Of a stretch of 64,000 bases of DNA, positions 57,863-64,000 are shown one piece after another (positions within the stretch are counted from its first letter, which is position 1; each line of letters begins with the position of its first letter). The DNA is taken from assembly GCA_963669155.1 (NCBI GenBank), contig OZ022583.1, forward strand, positions 10,931,070 through 10,995,069, in the 5' to 3' direction. The translations under genes and the position numbers were made by a program. The DNA is from Arbacia lixula. Its lineage: Eukaryota > Echinodermata > Echinoidea > Arbacioida > Arbaciidae. Below the pieces are notes generated by a model. The model was not told the DNA's origin. It saw only the letters and a program-made list of their open reading frames with translations, and did not search any database.

Positions 57863-58206
57863 ACACACAAACACAAACACCCTCCTCTACGCCCCAGGAT
57901 TGGACCTATTTATCGGTCTACTAAGCATAAGCATAAGAATAAGGTTAAAGTTACAGTATCTGAGACAGAGTTAACGTTATAATCCGGGGTTATGAATGAA
58001 CATTGTACCTGGGTGATAGGGAGAACGAGGAAGGAGCCTCCGCCCGCTGAATGGGTCACACACGCCATAAACTTCGGGTTGACGGCGCATACCATCTGCA
58101 CCTGCCCGTGCTTCGAAACCCGAATGGCGGTATACTGCTGGTCTTTCTTAAATGCATTGCCGTACACATTTCGAAGTATACTGTCCCTCACAAATCTGTT
58201 GGCCAT
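29166..58206 (-). CDS. Coronin, short type, actin-binding WD40 protein (ten exons)
   Basis: Coronins bind F-actin and the Arp2/3 complex and control actin turnover in the cortical cytoplasm. Minus-strand exons in order: 58009-58206, 50053-50305, 47115-47290, 46289-46405, 43689-43793, 43020-43235, 40710-41063, 37957-38094, 32705-32929, 29166-29276. All phases agree and the protein is 630 residues. The basic N-terminal signature RNVYGNAFKKDQQY is followed by the WD40 propeller (DIAWSPFNDNIIAS, VMVWQ-like IMVWQIDD, KWHPIVENVLLSAG, DKMVRIYNPR, LVTTGFSK, IYYDPDLSIVYLVGK). The coronin C-terminal extension follows (VFRYYEIND, KGMGYMPKRACNVNNCEVAR, DVFPDTAANEPTLSIEEWFNGKD). Exons 7-9 form a linker of about 190 low-complexity residues, longer than in vertebrate coronins of 460-490 residues. 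Exons 9-10 hold the heptad-like coiled coil (IDELVAEIAKLKATVAEQ). Paralogue number is not assigned. Confidence 0.94.
29281..29400. repeat. 12 bp GC-rich minisatellite (GGGGCGGGGCAG)
   Basis: About ten units, degenerate at the left edge. On the coronin strand it is C-rich and forms the pyrimidine tract directly before the acceptor of the last exon (ACAG at 29277-29280). The G-rich strand could form quadruplexes. Confidence 0.9.
31577..32030. mobile_element. Probable family D-related TTAA MITE remnant
   Basis: It contains AGGGTAGCCCATTTGCATAAGTCATGAAAC, matching the end of D1 in reverse, and ends near TGACCTGCAAAAGGGCTATC, matching the D start. Boundaries and target duplication are unclear. 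It lies in coronin intron 9. Confidence 0.4.
32612..32670. repeat. ACAG tetranucleotide repeat
   Basis: (ACAG)n with two A substitutions, 35 bp beyond the donor of coronin exon 9 on its strand. Confidence 0.9.
32705..32929 (-). CDS. Coronin exon 9 (Pro/Ser linker into coiled coil)
   Basis: This 75-codon exon has no Met and is easily missed. It reads PSPAPSSPAAP..., then a charged stretch SKSADHKRPDDVK, then LADILHDVRNLRNTVSRHQ and ASIQALEEIQT. The heptad-like second half joins exon 10 in phase. Acceptor CAACAG and donor GTATTA flank it. Confidence 0.8.
33650..33885. repeat. TTACATTCACATTTACAATTACATGAA minisatellite
   Basis: Roughly 36 bp units built on ACATTYACA and ATTACATGAA are repeated about six times in coronin intron 9-8. 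The open frame of Val/Asn/His on the minus strand is an artefact. Confidence 0.85.
36310..36681. mobile_element. Family B TTAA MITE, intact (B1)
   Basis: TTAA at 36306-36309 and 36682-36685. The ends are AGGGCATATACTGTACTGG and CAGGACAGTATATGCCCT. The arms are near-complete inverted repeats around CGGCCCGAACATTTTGAGG near 36495. A subterminal hairpin, AAGGCAAAAAAGCCTT, is present. It serves as the empty-site reference for the nested copy at 53434. Confidence 0.88.
36840..37265. mobile_element. Family D TTAA MITE (D1)
   Basis: TTAA at 36836-36839 on the left and TGAA on the right. Ends are AGACAGGGTGTCCC and GACACACCCTGTTT. It contains GAGGAGGCTTTGAGTGGATTG and GAGTTTCATGACTTATGCAA blocks shared with 54473-54915. 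Confidence 0.75.
39828..40640. repeat. Minisatellite with TTTTGGCAATTGGGTGTTGG units
   Basis: About 800 bp of degenerate units, 40-60 bp long, each with GGCAATTGGGTGTTGGGGAA and GGAGGGGTAGGAA. It starts 70 bp downstream of the donor of coronin exon 7. Minus-strand Pro/Asn-rich frames across it are artefacts. Confidence 0.92.
40710..41063 (-). CDS. Coronin exon 7 with GGGLKGK repeats
   Basis: This 118-codon exon begins SELFQADVFPDTAANEP, the conserved coronin segment after the propeller, and continues to EEWFNGKD. It then enters a lineage-specific linker with three tandem GGGLKGK-like units, an Ala/Pro stretch (APAPAAAAPVKAPEP), and a Ser-rich end STSSSSK. Acceptor TGTGCAG; donor GTGAGC. Confidence 0.88.
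42620..42710. repeat. Hairpin around GGCTTCGCCCC
   Basis: GGGACTGGCATAAGTTACTATTTTTTCC and a near reverse complement, AAAAAATAGTTCTATGCCACTCCC, flank a CGGGGGCTTCGCCCCTC core. Coronin intron 6. Confidence 0.7.
42832..42925. repeat. Perfect-stem hairpin, about 40 bp arms
   Basis: The left arm CAGACTAGGCCCCCTAATCC-CTCTGACTGCCCTGG pairs with CCAGGGCAGTCAGAGGGGTTAGGGCCTAGTCTG. The loop is ATCCTCTTTTTCGCCC. A related piece (GACTGCCCTGGATCC) lies at 41941. Coronin intron 6. Confidence 0.85.
45030..45400. repeat. Dispersed repeat with ATGCATCCGGTAATTACCGG units
   Basis: CATGCATCCGGTAATTACCGG is repeated in tandem (45077 and 45117, plus a partial). A hairpin follows: GGTACCTCTGAATTTTGCCCG against CAATTCAGAGGTACC. 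Its right end (ACTCAAACCTGTGCATC) is shared with 46256-46285. Its left part resembles 44345-44400. Family unknown. Confidence 0.55.
45953..45995. mobile_element. Family B terminal fragment
   Basis: TTTTGAAGGCTTTTTTC-CTTCCCGGTACAGCATAT matches the right terminus of B1 and B2 with a few changes. No other part of the element is nearby. Confidence 0.55.
46892..47040. mobile_element. Family A TTAA MITE, 149 bp short form (A4)
   Basis: It is flanked by perfect TTAA at 46888-46891 and 47041-47044. It keeps only the terminal inverted arms (AGGGATAGTTCACCCTGAAA and TCTCAGGGTGAACTATCCCT). It lies in coronin intron 3, 71 bp from exon 3. Confidence 0.9.
47621..47642. repeat. Poly-G tract
   Basis: A 22-base G run in coronin intron 2. 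Confidence 0.9.
47879..48205. mobile_element. Family C-terminus TTAA MITE (C2)
   Basis: TTAA at 47875-47878 and 48206-48209. Ends AGGTGGCCCGTCCCTTTT and AAAAGGGACGGGCTACCT are close inverted repeats. The interior differs from C1 and C3, so it is a sister family sharing termini. Confidence 0.85.
48210..48730. mobile_element. Family C TTAA MITE, full length (C3)
   Basis: It shares its left TTAA (48206-48209) with C2 and has TTAA at 48731-48734. Ends AGACAGCCCGTCCCTTTT and GCAAAAGGGACGGACAATCT. It is the same element as the one at window start, in the opposite orientation. Confidence 0.88.
49740..50040. repeat. Purine-rich GAAGGA tract
   Basis: About 300 bp of AAGGAGAAG-type repeats. On the coronin strand it is polypyrimidine and begins 12 bp after the donor of exon 2. 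Open frames on both strands are artefacts. Confidence 0.9.
51656..52096 (-). mobile_element. Harbinger-like MITE, CCCCGTTCATATAC family, second copy
   Basis: Ends AGCCCCGTTCCTATACC and GGCGGTGTATATGAAAGGGGT. It is the reverse complement of the element nested at 53762-54220, sharing TCTCGATCCGCGAAAAA and GGACTCTCTCCAAACC blocks. The target duplication is not clear. Coronin intron 1. Confidence 0.75.
52687..52874. mobile_element. Family D TTAA MITE, left-truncated (D3)
   Basis: Only the right part is present: CACTACGTTTCAAAC, GTGAGATTTCATACATG, CCAAGTTTCATGACTTTTG and the terminus CCTACCCTGTCT before TTAA/TAAA. Confidence 0.65.
52952..53172. mobile_element. Family G hairpin MITE, TA-flanked (G1)
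   Basis: CACTACAGCTCAATGGTATTGG at the left and CCAATTCCTTTGAGCTGTAGTG at the right, each next to TA. Two arms of about 100 bp fold into one hairpin with the loop at TTTTTAGGCTAAAGC. TA flanks hint at a Tc1/mariner-type target, unproven. Confidence 0.82.
53434..54260. mobile_element. Family B TTAA MITE carrying a nested insertion (B2)
   Basis: TTAA at 53430-53433 and 54261-54264. Ends AGGGCATATACTGTACTGG and CAGTACAGTACATGCCCT. It is collinear with B1 except for a 459 bp insertion near its right end. Coronin intron 1. Confidence 0.88.
53762..54220. mobile_element. Harbinger-like MITE nested in B2, TTA duplication
   Basis: Flanked by TTA at 53759-53761 and 54221-54223. Ends ACCCCGTTCATATACACCGC and GTATATGAACGGGGCT. 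Removing it plus one TTA restores the family B sequence (compare 36645), so the boundaries are well supported. A three-base TTA duplication fits PIF/Harbinger. Confidence 0.85.
54473..54915. mobile_element. Family D TTAA MITE, full length (D2)
   Basis: TTAA at 54469-54472 and TCAA at 54916-54919. Ends AGACAGGGTACATGAAGCCC and GGGCTTCCCTGTCT. Collinear with D1. Confidence 0.82.
55027..55499. mobile_element. Family A TTAA MITE, full length (A5)
   Basis: TTAA at 55023-55026, TCAA at 55500-55503. Ends AGGGATATTTCACCCTGGAG and TTTTCAGGGTGAACTATCCCT, with the typical GAGGTCCTCTCCCTCATG and its complement inside. Confidence 0.85.
55504..55650. mobile_element. Family D-related fragment abutting A5 (D4)
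   Basis: It starts AAACAGGGTACCCTTTT directly after the TCAA that also ends A5. The right end is lost near 55650. It shares CAGCTTCACAAAC-TTTTCAGGA with the remnant at 31577-32030. Confidence 0.5.
55763..55999. mobile_element. Family G hairpin MITE, TA-flanked (G2)
   Basis: Arms CAGCTCAAAGGAATTGGCAT and ATGCCAGTTCCTTTGAGCTG with TA flanks at 55761-55762 and 56000-56001. Homologous along its length to G1. Confidence 0.82.
56002..58008. other. 5' part of coronin intron 1, mostly unrecognised
   Basis: There is a small perfect hairpin GCATGGACCTACTAG-CAG-TAGGTCCATG (57775-57803) and a poly-C/CA compound repeat (57825-57880). A GGGAAAGGGGGG patch lies at 57130. No coding signal. Confidence 0.5.
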
Positions 58207-59066
58207 TTTCTGCTGATGCTTGGTTGCCGAAGCGCCTTCTCAAAACAGTTCCTTTATGACCTAGATTGGTCTGTTCTGGTTAAACCTCGCTGATTTCCGC
58301 ACACACGAAAGGGCGTTGCACGTTTGGTTGATCCACACGCATGATACATCTGCGTTGAGTTGCCGGTTTTCCGTTGGCAGCTCCGCCGAAGTAATTAATT
58401 ACCCCCTTTGTTCGCGTACTACGTGTTAGCTGTTGGAGGGAGCAGCGGAAAACGCGGAAGAGATTTTGCACGGCGAGGCATCCTTTCAGTTCCGCATTAA
58501 GTCGAGGCTTTATTTTCAGTAAAAATAATATTTTTTATCCAAAATATATCCATATCACGAAAACAAGAGGCATTGCAAATAAACAGATTTTAAAAACAGT
58601 GAATGGACAACTAGAAAAGAAATAACCATCTTCAGGTGAACAACAAAATTTGAGCAAATGGAAAGTATACTTGACATAGGCCAAGACCTTACATGGCTAC
58701 ATTATCTTTTAAAATTGTAGATTAATAGGCCTTAGAGATAGAGATCATTAGATAATCCTAGAGAGATATATCAGTGAAAAGGTTAGGGGTGCGATCGGAA
58801 CGAGAGGCAGTATTTATCTAGAAAAAAAACTTTGAAAATCAGATAATCACCCCAGTAAATGTTTGAGAAAAGTCAAACAAATGAGGAAAACAAACTTATT
58901 TGTGATCAAAATTAGCCCACGTAGACAAAAATGATGACGTGCTGGGTATATTGCTTGTTAAGTACGATGCACAGTAAGGACATTAAAACGATATGCAGTT
59001 TAAGGACCTACGAAGTTGAACGTATGACCCAAAGGTCAATGATCTGTAATCCGCGCTAAACACAAC
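58207..59066 (-). promoter_or_regulatory. Coronin 5' flank, promoter not resolved
   Basis: This is the sequence upstream of the coronin start codon (58204-58206, minus strand). It is CpG-richer close to the ATG (58220-58480) than further away. No TATA box or conserved motif can be assigned with confidence. No gene is seen here. Confidence 0.35.
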
Positions 59067-59865
59067 AAAAAGGTAAGTCCTCCTCCCCCCCCCCCCCCCC
59101 CCCCCCTCAGGAAAATAGCATAACTTTTTATCGAGGAAGTTTTGGGCAGAATAACTTGGCAGGATTGTTCCTTAACTTATTGACTAACTTATGTGTGAAA
59201 ATCACATTAATCCAATCAGTCATGCATGAGTGGGCACATTTTAAAGGCAAAAATGTCATTTTTCAAAAGTCACAAAGGTAATTTTGCGATTCTGTCATAT
59301 GAATTTTTGAGGAATTTTATTTCTGGTACATATTTTATGTCCTTTCATTGTTTATCATCCTTCTCTCGATGCACTTTACACATTGTTCTGGTTGAGTGAG
59401 CACCGTTTAAGAAATACTCATCCCTCTTGAGTTTGAAACTTTTAAAAACCCTTTAAGAAATACTCACCCCTCTTGAATTTGAAACTTTTAAAAACCCTTT
59501 ATTTTGGTGAAAAAAAATAAAATTCTTGATATTTTGACAAAGATATGTAACATGACCGGTTCTGTGAACATAAGAAGACATTTTCGTGTCATGGTTGAGT
59601 GAAAACACTTTAAAAATCGCACAAGAAATGCCAAAATCTATTGTTAAACTGGCATAGGCAATTACATTTGTAACTTTTGAAAAGTGACATTTTTGCATTT
59701 AAAATTTGCCCACTCATGCAGGACTAATTGGATTAATGTGATTTTCACAAAGAAATTAGTCAATAAGATAGGGAACATTCCTGCCAAATTATTTTGCCCA
59801 AAACGTCTTCGGTACAAAGTTATGCCATTTTGCTTAGGGGGGGGGGGGGGGGGGGCTTACTTTTT
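59067..59865. repeat. 800 bp foldback with poly-C and poly-G tips
   Basis: The left arm begins AAAAAGGTAAGTCC plus poly-C, and the right arm ends poly-G then CTTACTTTTTTG. Arms of about 200 bp pair (GGAAGTTTTGGGCAGAATAA against TTATTTTGCCCAAAACGTC, and ATCACATTAATCCAATCAG against CTAATTGGATTAATGTGAT). The centre (59406-59504) has a direct duplication of AAGAAATACTCAYCCCTCTTG. Confidence 0.8.
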
Positions 59866-60322
59866 TGATGTGTTTTTATTAGAAGGCCTGTATTATGACG
59901 ATGATTTTCAAATATTATCACAATTTCGGCTGATAAAATGGCTAAGGCTAATATCTGAAAATCTGTTTTTGTCTGTTTCTCATGGGGATATTATAAGCTG
60001 ACAAAATACATCAAAGACTACGCTCACTTGAAAATGTGGTGTGTCCACACTATTATTAACATCATAAACCATAACGAAAGGGTAACGTAATAGAAAGAGA
60101 AGGAACTGATAAAAGAAATGCTGCCTGAACAAAGAAGGTAAATGGATCAAATCAGGGGGCTCGTAGTTACAAATGTCATGAACCCATTCAGTGTAGGCCT
60201 ACAATCTATCAGAATGATGTAGGCAGGCCTACCAGCACATATATACACAAGCCTTGAAGCAAGATATAGAAGGGTGTTGTTATCTTCTTGCAGTCTGCAA
60301 ATCGACCAGTGGAGTTACGTAA

Positions 60323-60423
60323 TGATCAGTTATTTCAAATCACAACTTCCTATGATAATGATTTTAATCATATACCTTCTATATATTATGGGTGTCAACC
60401 CCCCCCCCCCCACTAAACCACCC

Positions 60424-60462
<39 letters not shown>

Positions 60463-60489
60463 GATCAGTTATTTCAAATCACAACTTCC

Positions 60490-60549
<60 letters not shown>

Positions 60550-60605
60550 TAATCATTATAGGCCTTCTTTTTATGGGTGTCACCCCCCCCCCCCCCCCCC
60601 CCTCC
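60323..60605. repeat. Tandem duplication with expanded microsatellites
   Basis: Two copies share GATCAGTTATTTCAAATCAC, then AACTTCCT, a TATGGGTGTCA block and a poly-C tract. Copy 1 (60328-60411) ends in CCACCCC plus (CA)n. Copy 2 (60464-60602) holds an (AAT)n run of about 60 bases that copy 1 lacks. Confidence 0.85.
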
Positions 60606-61654
60606 GTCCCAGAAATAGTATTAGGTAGTGTGGCGTCTAGGCCTACTATCTGCCAAAAAGGTCGAATGTTAGTGAAAATAGCCAAGATAAATTAAAGAAA
60701 TAGAAAATATTCGATATAGTATAATACAGAAGCAGCCCGCCCTTTATAATGGCTTTGAGAGTATTTTTTTAATTCAGCACAAAAGACATGTTTATTGACA
60801 CAGTCAAGTCAAATGAAAATTATTTTGCAAACAAAAAGTTTCTTCTCTGCCGACAAAAAAGACCTTAAAAATGCCAAAAGTCTTTCTGCGTCGACAATTG
60901 TGTTCCTTACTAGTGAGTGACGACACTATGAAACAGATAATGTCATTTTGTATCCGTTTAACTGACTTTTTTTTGCAGCTTAGCTAGTCGCTTTGCTCGT
61001 TAACAAAAGAGTGTCATACCCGATAAAATTTTCAGCTAAAACTCAAGGTCCATTTTGACCGTTGACCGAGAAATAAATGTTCCCTTCAGAACATAAACGT
61101 GCCTGGATGTAATGAGTGATATCGGATACTCATAACGACTCATTTCGCTTGGGCCTATAGAATGCGCATAACAGAGGTTCGAAATGTATGCGTCCTCATC
61201 CCACTTAGAGGCCTCGTATTTGCAGTTGTTAAACTGAATGAAGCTTGTTATGTTTAACACGATGTGTGTTATCTTCATAGAGATAGCGAATGAGGACTAA
61301 CATAATTTTAATAACCTATATAGGTCTTACCACTGTTATTATGTTCTGAAATGTGATTTTCATGCATCAATAAACGCAGGACAATCATTTTAATTAACAA
61401 AACCGCCCTATAGTATATAGACTACTTTCAATCCGAACTCCGTAGAATATCGAAATTAATAAGAAAGAACTAATAATACATATTTTACGTTTGAGCCTTA
61501 TTACCATTAGCCTATGGTATAAATCCCCCTAAACACTACCCTAACAACTTCGACATGAAAAATGTGGCATGATATTGAGTGAGTTAGGGTGTAGGTCATT
61601 TTATAGTGATATTTAAAAAACATAGCCTTGATGATTTTCTGTGTCCATATGAAT

Positions 61655-61792
61655 TAGATTATTATCATTGTTATTATTATTAGTGTCATTAGTAGAAGTA
61701 GAAGTAGTAGAAGTGGAAGTATAGTAGAAGAAGTAGAAGAAGTAGTAGTAGAAGTAGTATAAAGTAGTAGCAGCAGCAGTAGTGGTAGTAGC

Positions 61793-61862
<70 letters not shown>

Positions 61863-61944
61863 ATAGTAGCAGTAGTAGCAGTAGTAAATAGTTATTAAGA
61901 AGAGAGAGAGGGGGGTAGAAAGAGATGAGAGAGGCAGCGAGAGA

Positions 61945-61982
<38 letters not shown>

Positions 61983-62015
61983 CAGAGAGAGAGAGAGAGG
62001 CAGAGAGAAAGAGAA

Positions 62016-62058
<43 letters not shown>

Positions 62059-62062
62059 AAGA

Positions 62063-62099
<37 letters not shown>

Positions 62100-62238
62100 G
62101 GACTTTAGGTAAAGTGAGAAAACGAAAGAGGATCTGTAGGGATGGGGAGACAAAAATAATATAGAGAATATAAAATAAAGAGAGAGGGAGAAAGAGAGTG
62201 ATTGGGGGAGAGGAGAAGGATGAAAGAGAGACAGAGAC

Positions 62239-62269
<31 letters not shown>

Positions 62270-62275
62270 GGGGGA
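61655..62275. repeat. Compound GTA and GA microsatellite, 620 bp
   Basis: A (GTA)n/(GAAGTA)n block at 61685-61885 is followed by (GA)n-rich sequence to about 62265, ending in a G run. The long poly-Leu/poly-Ser frames on the minus strand are artefacts. It lies between coronin and SETD6. Confidence 0.93.
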
Positions 62276-62687
62276 AAGATGAGATAATGAAAAGAAGAGG
62301 GATGTAGAGACCGTATTTGCATTATGACTTTTCAAAATGAAGACATTTAAAGAAATGTGGCGGTAGTTATTTCCTATTTCCCCCACAAAGGTGTACAAGT
62401 TACTGTTAGGCATTCTTAATCATTTTTATTATGGAGATGTGATCATGCAGTCGAAGTGAGTTGGTTAGCTCTCCGCTCCCCCCCCCCCCCCCCCCATAGG
62501 CCTACTCACGTCAAATAAAAATTTTAAGTTCTGCAATCACGATTTTGACCAGGGGTTAGGCTCGACTAACCTGTGCTATTTCTACCTCCTAAAATGAAGC
62601 ATAATTTATATTTTGATCGATAAGATAGTTTTGAAGATTTGAATATTGCCGATAAAAACTAGTAGGCGTAATAAAATTGCGTAGGGA

Positions 62688-62695
62688 TGACGTCA
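62688..62695. promoter_or_regulatory. CRE-like TGACGTCA upstream of SETD6
   Basis: A perfect palindromic CREB/ATF site lies 25 bp before the SETD6 start codon. Its place in a TATA-less, CpG-containing region fits a proximal promoter element or 5' UTR. Function is inferred. Confidence 0.5.
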
Positions 62696-62720
62696 CAGCA
62701 AAACACAGCAGCACAGCAAT

Positions 62721-63631
62721 ATGGCAGCGCCCATGAGTGAAAAGAGAGCACGTGAAGAATCTGGCATTGATGGACAATATGAAGACTGCAAAGTTGATGA
62801 GGAGAAAGATTCCAAGAAGAAACTTCAGACGGATTGTCATCGCTTTTTGGAGTGGTGTGAGGGAAAAGGAGTTATCATAAATGCGAAGGTAATGCAACGG
62901 CTGCAGTCTGAGTACAGCGAGTTCGAGGCCCCCTCGAGTCCCCGTACCCGCCCGACCGGGACGGGAGGGCGAAGTCACAAAAGGCGCTAGCACCTGTAGC
63001 AGGGCGGCTGAAGCTCGCTGTGCCTTTGTTGTCTGGGCCGAGACGGTGCGGGACTGCGGGATTTGGGATCGCGATACAAAGACGAGGGGTCGGGCCGGGC
63101 TATAACAGCAGGGTTTCTAGCCCATCAGGGAAATCAGAGGAAAATATTTTACTTCTTTCCAGTCAGGGGAAATTCAGGAAATTATAAAAATGCTTCAAAT
63201 CAGGGAAAATTTAGGGAATTTTGATTGGCCCCAAAACAAAAAGGAGTCAGTCAGACTGTTAATGTTACATTTTGTTGCATATATCATTTCAAAACAAGAG
63301 GAGAAGGGAGGCCATTACATCCCTGTATTAGTAGTAAAAATTAGTTCCACACTACAGCATTTTACTGCAAATAGTTCACTGCAACAACATGTAAAACAAG
63401 AAATTAGCCTAGTTGAAATATTCTCATGGAATCAGATGTGTGTATTCTCCTTTGACTCACTTTTTTTTTTGTAGGTGACAGTGAGAAGGCTAGGCTCCTG
63501 TGCACAGTATGGTATGATTGCGCTGGAAGAGGTCAAGAAAGGAGAGACCCTCTTTGCCGTGCCCAGATCAGCCCTCCTCCATCCAGGAAACTGCCATGCG
63601 TCCCTCGCTCGATACCTCCAGGAGGACAAAG
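62721..63631 (+). CDS. SETD6: SETD6-like lysine methyltransferase (first two exons)
   Basis: SETD6 is a SET-domain N-lysine methyltransferase known for RelA and histone H2A.Z in vertebrates, acting in nucleus and cytosol. Exon 1 (62721-62888) reads MAAPMSEKRAREESGIDG... and ends LEWCEGKGVIINAK. Exon 2 (63475-63631) reads VTVRRLGSCAQYGMIALEEV and KKGETLFAVPRSALLHPGNC, the start of the SET domain. The join is phase 0 and matches the FLxWC...G...SPKV and GYGMVA...VPRAALL pattern of the family. Exon 2 ends in phase 1 at donor GTGCGT. The ATG is the first in frame. The rest of the SET domain and the Rubisco-substrate-binding-like domain lie right of the window. Confidence 0.85.
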
Positions 63632-63929
63632 GTGCGTGCATGCATGGACAGAGATCCAAGCATACCTGACATTACTGAGTAAAACTTGCTCTATATGGAT
63701 CCAAGCCTTAGTTTTACCTTTGAACCGAAAGAATTGAAATTGGGCCCCGGCAACAAATCATGCATCTTTGTGTTTTACTCCACTAATGTCTATTCTTCAT
63801 CCCACCCCCTCCTTACTAAACACAAGAAAAGAGAAGAAAGAACAGGAACGATCGTTCATGTAGCTTCATCTTGCACACATCATATTTCTGGCTCAGAAGC
63901 AGATGTACTCCACTTCCCCCCACTTTTAA

Positions 63930-64000
63930 AGGGCATATACTGTACTGGGAAGGCATAAAAGCCTTCAAAAGGTGATTGTGAGCAATCTTCTTGCCAATGG
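63930..64000. mobile_element. Family B TTAA MITE, cut by window edge (B3)
   Basis: TTAA at 63926-63929, then AGGGCATATACTGTACTGGG and on through AAGCCTTCAAAAGG and TTCTTGCCAATGG, matching B1. Inside the SETD6 intron. Confidence 0.85.

Noticed and set aside
60392..60628. Poly-Asn tract protein
   Set aside because: Reading of the (AAT)n repeat with no flanking coding signal.
61654..62322. 222-codon poly-Leu/Ser frame
   Set aside because: Compound GTA and GA microsatellite.

Overview
This window is eukaryotic nuclear DNA. It has split genes with GT-AG introns, dense MITEs, minisatellites and homopolymer C/G tracts, and no prokaryote-style gene packing. The best guess is a marine invertebrate deuterostome, probably an echinoderm and perhaps a sea urchin. 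The reasons are a CR1/L2-like retrotransposon with an N-terminal 2A-like motif, many TTAA-targeted MITEs, and the poly-C and minisatellite texture. A cephalochordate, hemichordate or mollusc cannot be excluded from sequence alone.

Four host genes were rebuilt by joining exons whose phases match. (1) PEX12, + strand, exons from 612 to 5749; its N-terminal third lies left of the window. (2) A cytosolic fatty-acid-binding protein, + strand, 8457-18956, four exons and 133 residues; its 9.3 kb first intron carries the retrotransposon. (3) A short-type coronin, - strand, 58206 down to 29166, ten exons and 630 residues, with an unusually long low-complexity linker between propeller and coiled coil. 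(4) The first two exons of a SETD6-like lysine methyltransferase, + strand, 62721-63631, running off the right edge. FABP and coronin are convergent, with about 10 kb between their stop codons. Coronin and SETD6 are divergent, 4.5 kb apart.

The one complete mobile-element gene is a 1197-codon non-LTR retrotransposon ORF (11119-14712): hydrophobic leader, 2A-like GDISQNPGP, two C4HC3 PHD fingers, AP-type endonuclease, reverse transcriptase. It lies in sense orientation inside FABP intron 1.

Most remaining sequence is non-autonomous DNA transposons. At least six families share a TTAA target site and mostly AGG/AGA termini (called A-F here): A at 3091, 9898, 14844, 46892, 55027; B at 36310, 53434, 63930; C at 3, 47879, 48210; D at 36840, 52687, 54473, 55504; E at 24504; F at 16447. 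Some abut and share one TTAA, and one is nested with a Harbinger-like MITE inside it. Two Harbinger-like families, a TA-flanked hairpin family (G) and two long foldback structures complete the set. No transposase was recognised. Tandem arrays crowd several coronin splice sites.

The genes have unrelated roles (peroxisome import, lipid binding, actin control, protein methylation), so no pathway links them. The most unusual material is the 2A-bearing retroelement, the TTAA-MITE guild, the duplicated last-exon pieces of PEX12, and the arrays next to coronin splice sites.
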